The position numbers and the translations under genes were made by a program. This document shows, in pieces, positions 5,373 to 6,804 of a stretch of DNA of 6,804 nucleotides. The notes beneath the pieces are model-generated. The model searched no databases. It was not told the DNA's origin and was given only the letters and a program-made list of their open reading frames with translations. How positions within the stretch are numbered: the first letter of the stretch is position 1; every line of letters starts with the position of its first letter. The stretch is from Candidatus Methanomethylophilaceae archaeon (GTDB taxonomy: Archaea > Thermoplasmatota > Thermoplasmata > Methanomassiliicoccales > Methanomethylophilaceae): the NCBI GenBank assembly GCA_017395275.1, contig JAFPVN010000251.1, positions 1 to 6,804 of the forward strand. The letters run 5' to 3'.

Positions 5373-6722
5373 ATGCTCAGGGCATCGAAGACCGTGACTC
5401 TGGTGTCGCACATAGACGCGGACGGGATAACCTCCGCCGCGATAGCCGCGACCGCCTGCAAGCGCCTGGGCAAGGGATGCGAGGTGGTCTTCGCCCCCAA
5501 GCTGAGCGAGGAGTACATAGAGAAGATCAATTCCTCCGAGAGCGACTTGGTGTGGGTCACCGACCTCGGAAGCGGGTACCTGTCGGAGTTCACGAAGGAC
5601 CCGATGATCATCACCGACCACCATGTGCCAGATCCCAAATGGAGGAAGGGTCAGACCTTCCTCGATTCGTTCATAGACATTTGCCATATCAATCCGCACT
5701 GCTACGGCATGGAGGGTTCCACCGAGGCCTGCGGGGCCACGATGACGTACCTCCTGGCGAGGGAGATCGATCCCGCCAACACCGACCTCGCGTGCCTGGC
5801 CGTCGTAGGCGCGTGCGGGGACATACAGGACACCTCCGACGAAGGGTTGGTCGGACTCAACACCGAACCCCTCTGGGACGCCGTGGACAGGGGCGACATG
5901 GACGTGGAGACAGACCTCCGCATGTTCGGGAAGGAGACCAGGTCCCTGATACAGTTCCTGCAGTACAGCGACCCGCGCATCCCTGGGCTGGGTGACGACT
6001 CGTCCGAATGCCACAGGTTCCTGGAATCCATGAAGGTCACCCTCAAGGACGGCACCAGGAACCGCTCCTGGAACGACCTCTCGCCCGAGGAGAAGGACAG
6101 GGTGAGGAACGGCATACTGGACCGCCTGAACGATGCCGACAGGGCTAGGGCCCTCGGCCCCAGCTACAGGCTGGTCAGGCACCCCCGCCACAGCGAACTG
6201 AGGGACGCGAAGGAGTTCGCCACCCTCCTCAACTCGTGCGGAAGGTACGACGACGCGGAGACCGGACTGCGCATATGCATGGGCGACGAGACCGCGTTGG
6301 ACAAGGCGAAGCAGAACCGCATGGAGCACCGCCGGAACATCTCATCGGCGCTGTCGATGGTGAAGGAGGAGAACCTCGTCCGCATGCGCCGCAGCATCAT
6401 GTACTTCAACGCAGGCAACAGGATAAGGGACACCGTGGTCGGCATAGTGGCGGGCATGCTGCTGAACACCGAGGGATTCCGCAGGGACATGCCCATAATC
6501 GCCTTCGCGGACTCGGACGACGGGATCAAGGTGTCGGCGAGGGCGGACAGGTCCCTCGTGAGGAAGGGACTGGATCTCGCCTCGATAATGAAGATAGCCG
6601 CGGAGATGGTTGGCGGATACGGCGGCGGTCACAACATAGCCGCCGGCGCCACCATCCCGAGGGGGAAGGAAGAGGTTTTCCTGGATGCCGTGGACGATAT
6701 GGTCCTGGCACAGCTCATCTGA
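5373..6722 (+). CDS. recJ: Archaeal RecJ/GAN-like DHH-family single-strand nuclease; N-terminus may be truncated
   Basis: The 449-residue product has the DHH phosphoesterase motifs in order: SHIDADG (12-18), VTDLGSG (D64), TDHH (81-84) and VGACGDIQD (145-153), followed by the DHHA1 part with EFATLLNSCGR (281-291) and GGYGGGHNIAAGA (414-426). This matches archaeal RecJ homologues such as GAN, a two-metal 5'-3' single-strand nuclease that binds GINS in the replisome of some archaea. Whether this copy binds GINS cannot be read from the sequence. ATG 5373 is the only standard start codon in frame before motif I but lacks a well-spaced Shine-Dalgarno motif. In-frame coding continues upstream to 5307 and encodes a helix like the family's normal N-terminus. 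One extra C at 5330-5331 would connect it to an ATG at 5326 that overlaps the exonuclease stop. It ends tail-to-tail with argF, overlapping it by 8 bases. Confidence 0.88.
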   Translation: MLRASKTVTLVSHIDADGITSAAIAATACKRLGKGCEVVFAPKLSEEYIEKINSSESDLVWVTDLGSGYLSEFTKDPMIITDHHVPDPKWRKGQTFLDSFIDICHINPHCYGMEGSTEACGATMTYLLAREIDPANTDLACLAVVGACGDIQDTSDEGLVGLNTEPLWDAVDRGDMDVETDLRMFGKETRSLIQFLQYSDPRIPGLGDDSSECHRFLESMKVTLKDGTRNRSWNDLSPEEKDRVRNGILDRLNDADRARALGPSYRLVRHPRHSELRDAKEFATLLNSCGRYDDAETGLRICMGDETALDKAKQNRMEHRRNISSALSMVKEENLVRMRRSIMYFNAGNRIRDTVVGIVAGMLLNTEGFRRDMPIIAFADSDDGIKVSARADRSLVRKGLDLASIMKIAAEMVGGYGGGHNIAAGATIPRGKEEVFLDAVDDMVLAQLI

Positions 6723-6804
6723 GCACGGTGTACATTATAGCTTTCTGTGCGTGCAGACGGTTCTCGGCCTCGTCGTAGATGACGCTGTGGGGCCCGTCGA
6801 TGAC
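6715..6804 (-). CDS. argF: Ornithine carbamoyltransferase, C-terminal 29 residues, cut by window edge
   Basis: The last 29 codons and the TGA stop (6717-6715) are visible. The peptide contains VIYDEAENRLHAQKAIM, the conserved C-terminal helix of ornithine carbamoyltransferase, which makes citrulline from ornithine and carbamoyl phosphate in arginine synthesis. Aspartate carbamoyltransferase ends in a different pattern, so ArgF is favoured. Catalytic motifs are outside the window. The gene converges on recJ and its stop codon lies inside the recJ 3' end. Confidence 0.85.
   Translation of the reverse strand, partial: VIDGPHSVIYDEAENRLHAQKAIMYTVLR

Noticed and set aside
5070..6329. 419-codon open frame on the minus strand, antisense to the exonuclease and recJ
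   Set aside because: It crosses two genes with complete catalytic motifs on the plus strand and shows only low-complexity Gly/Val/Arg-rich sequence.
1..6804. CRISPR array, tRNA, rRNA, insertion sequence or attachment site
   Set aside because: No regularly spaced repeats, cloverleaf-like segments, transposase genes or terminal inverted repeats were seen. The transposase-like look of the ATPase N-terminus is only a resemblance within one intact gene.

Overview
The window looks like chromosomal DNA from a methylotrophic methanogenic archaeon, most likely of the Methanomassiliicoccales (Thermoplasmata). The evidence is a corrinoid protein and a methylcobamide:CoM methyltransferase typical of methyl-dependent methanogenesis, archaeal TATA-type promoters, an archaeal RecJ-type DHH nuclease, GC-rich genes separated by AT-rich spacers, and the use of TGA at all six visible stop codons. 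The order-level assignment is inference; no rRNA or other marker gene is present.

Layout. Positions 1-3608 hold three minus-strand genes that form a methyl-transfer block. In transcription order they are a stand-alone B12-binding corrinoid protein (3608 to 2970), a hydantoinase/oxoprolinase-like ATPase of the ASKHA superfamily with an unusual N-terminal domain (2801 to 591), and the N-terminal part of MtaA/MtbA (482 to the window edge). Each gene has its own TATA-like promoter. A strong GC-rich hairpin lies in each of the two gaps between them, so they look like three transcription units rather than one operon. Positions 3763-4488 (minus) encode an archaeal Mre11/SbcD-related metallophosphoesterase. 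It is divergent from a plus-strand pair: a YprB-like DEDDy exonuclease (4571-5329) and a RecJ/GAN-like DHH nuclease (5373-6722). The last 90 bases are the minus-strand 3' end of argF (ornithine carbamoyltransferase), whose stop overlaps the end of recJ. No gap between genes exceeds about 170 bases.

How the genes work together. The corrinoid protein would receive a methyl group from a substrate methyltransferase that is not in this window. MtaA/MtbA would pass that methyl group to coenzyme M. Corrinoid proteins need ATP-dependent reductive reactivation when Co(I) oxidises, usually by RamA or RACo, which are Fe-S proteins. The ASKHA ATPase between the two methyl-transfer genes is a candidate accessory or activation factor of a different kind, since it has no cysteine cluster. 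The right half is a separate nucleic-acid-processing group with three different nuclease folds. The main points for a second look are the ASKHA protein and its N-terminal domain, a probable one-base deletion or assembly error at the recJ start, leaderless promoter spacings, and palindromes in the corrinoid and ASKHA gene promoters.
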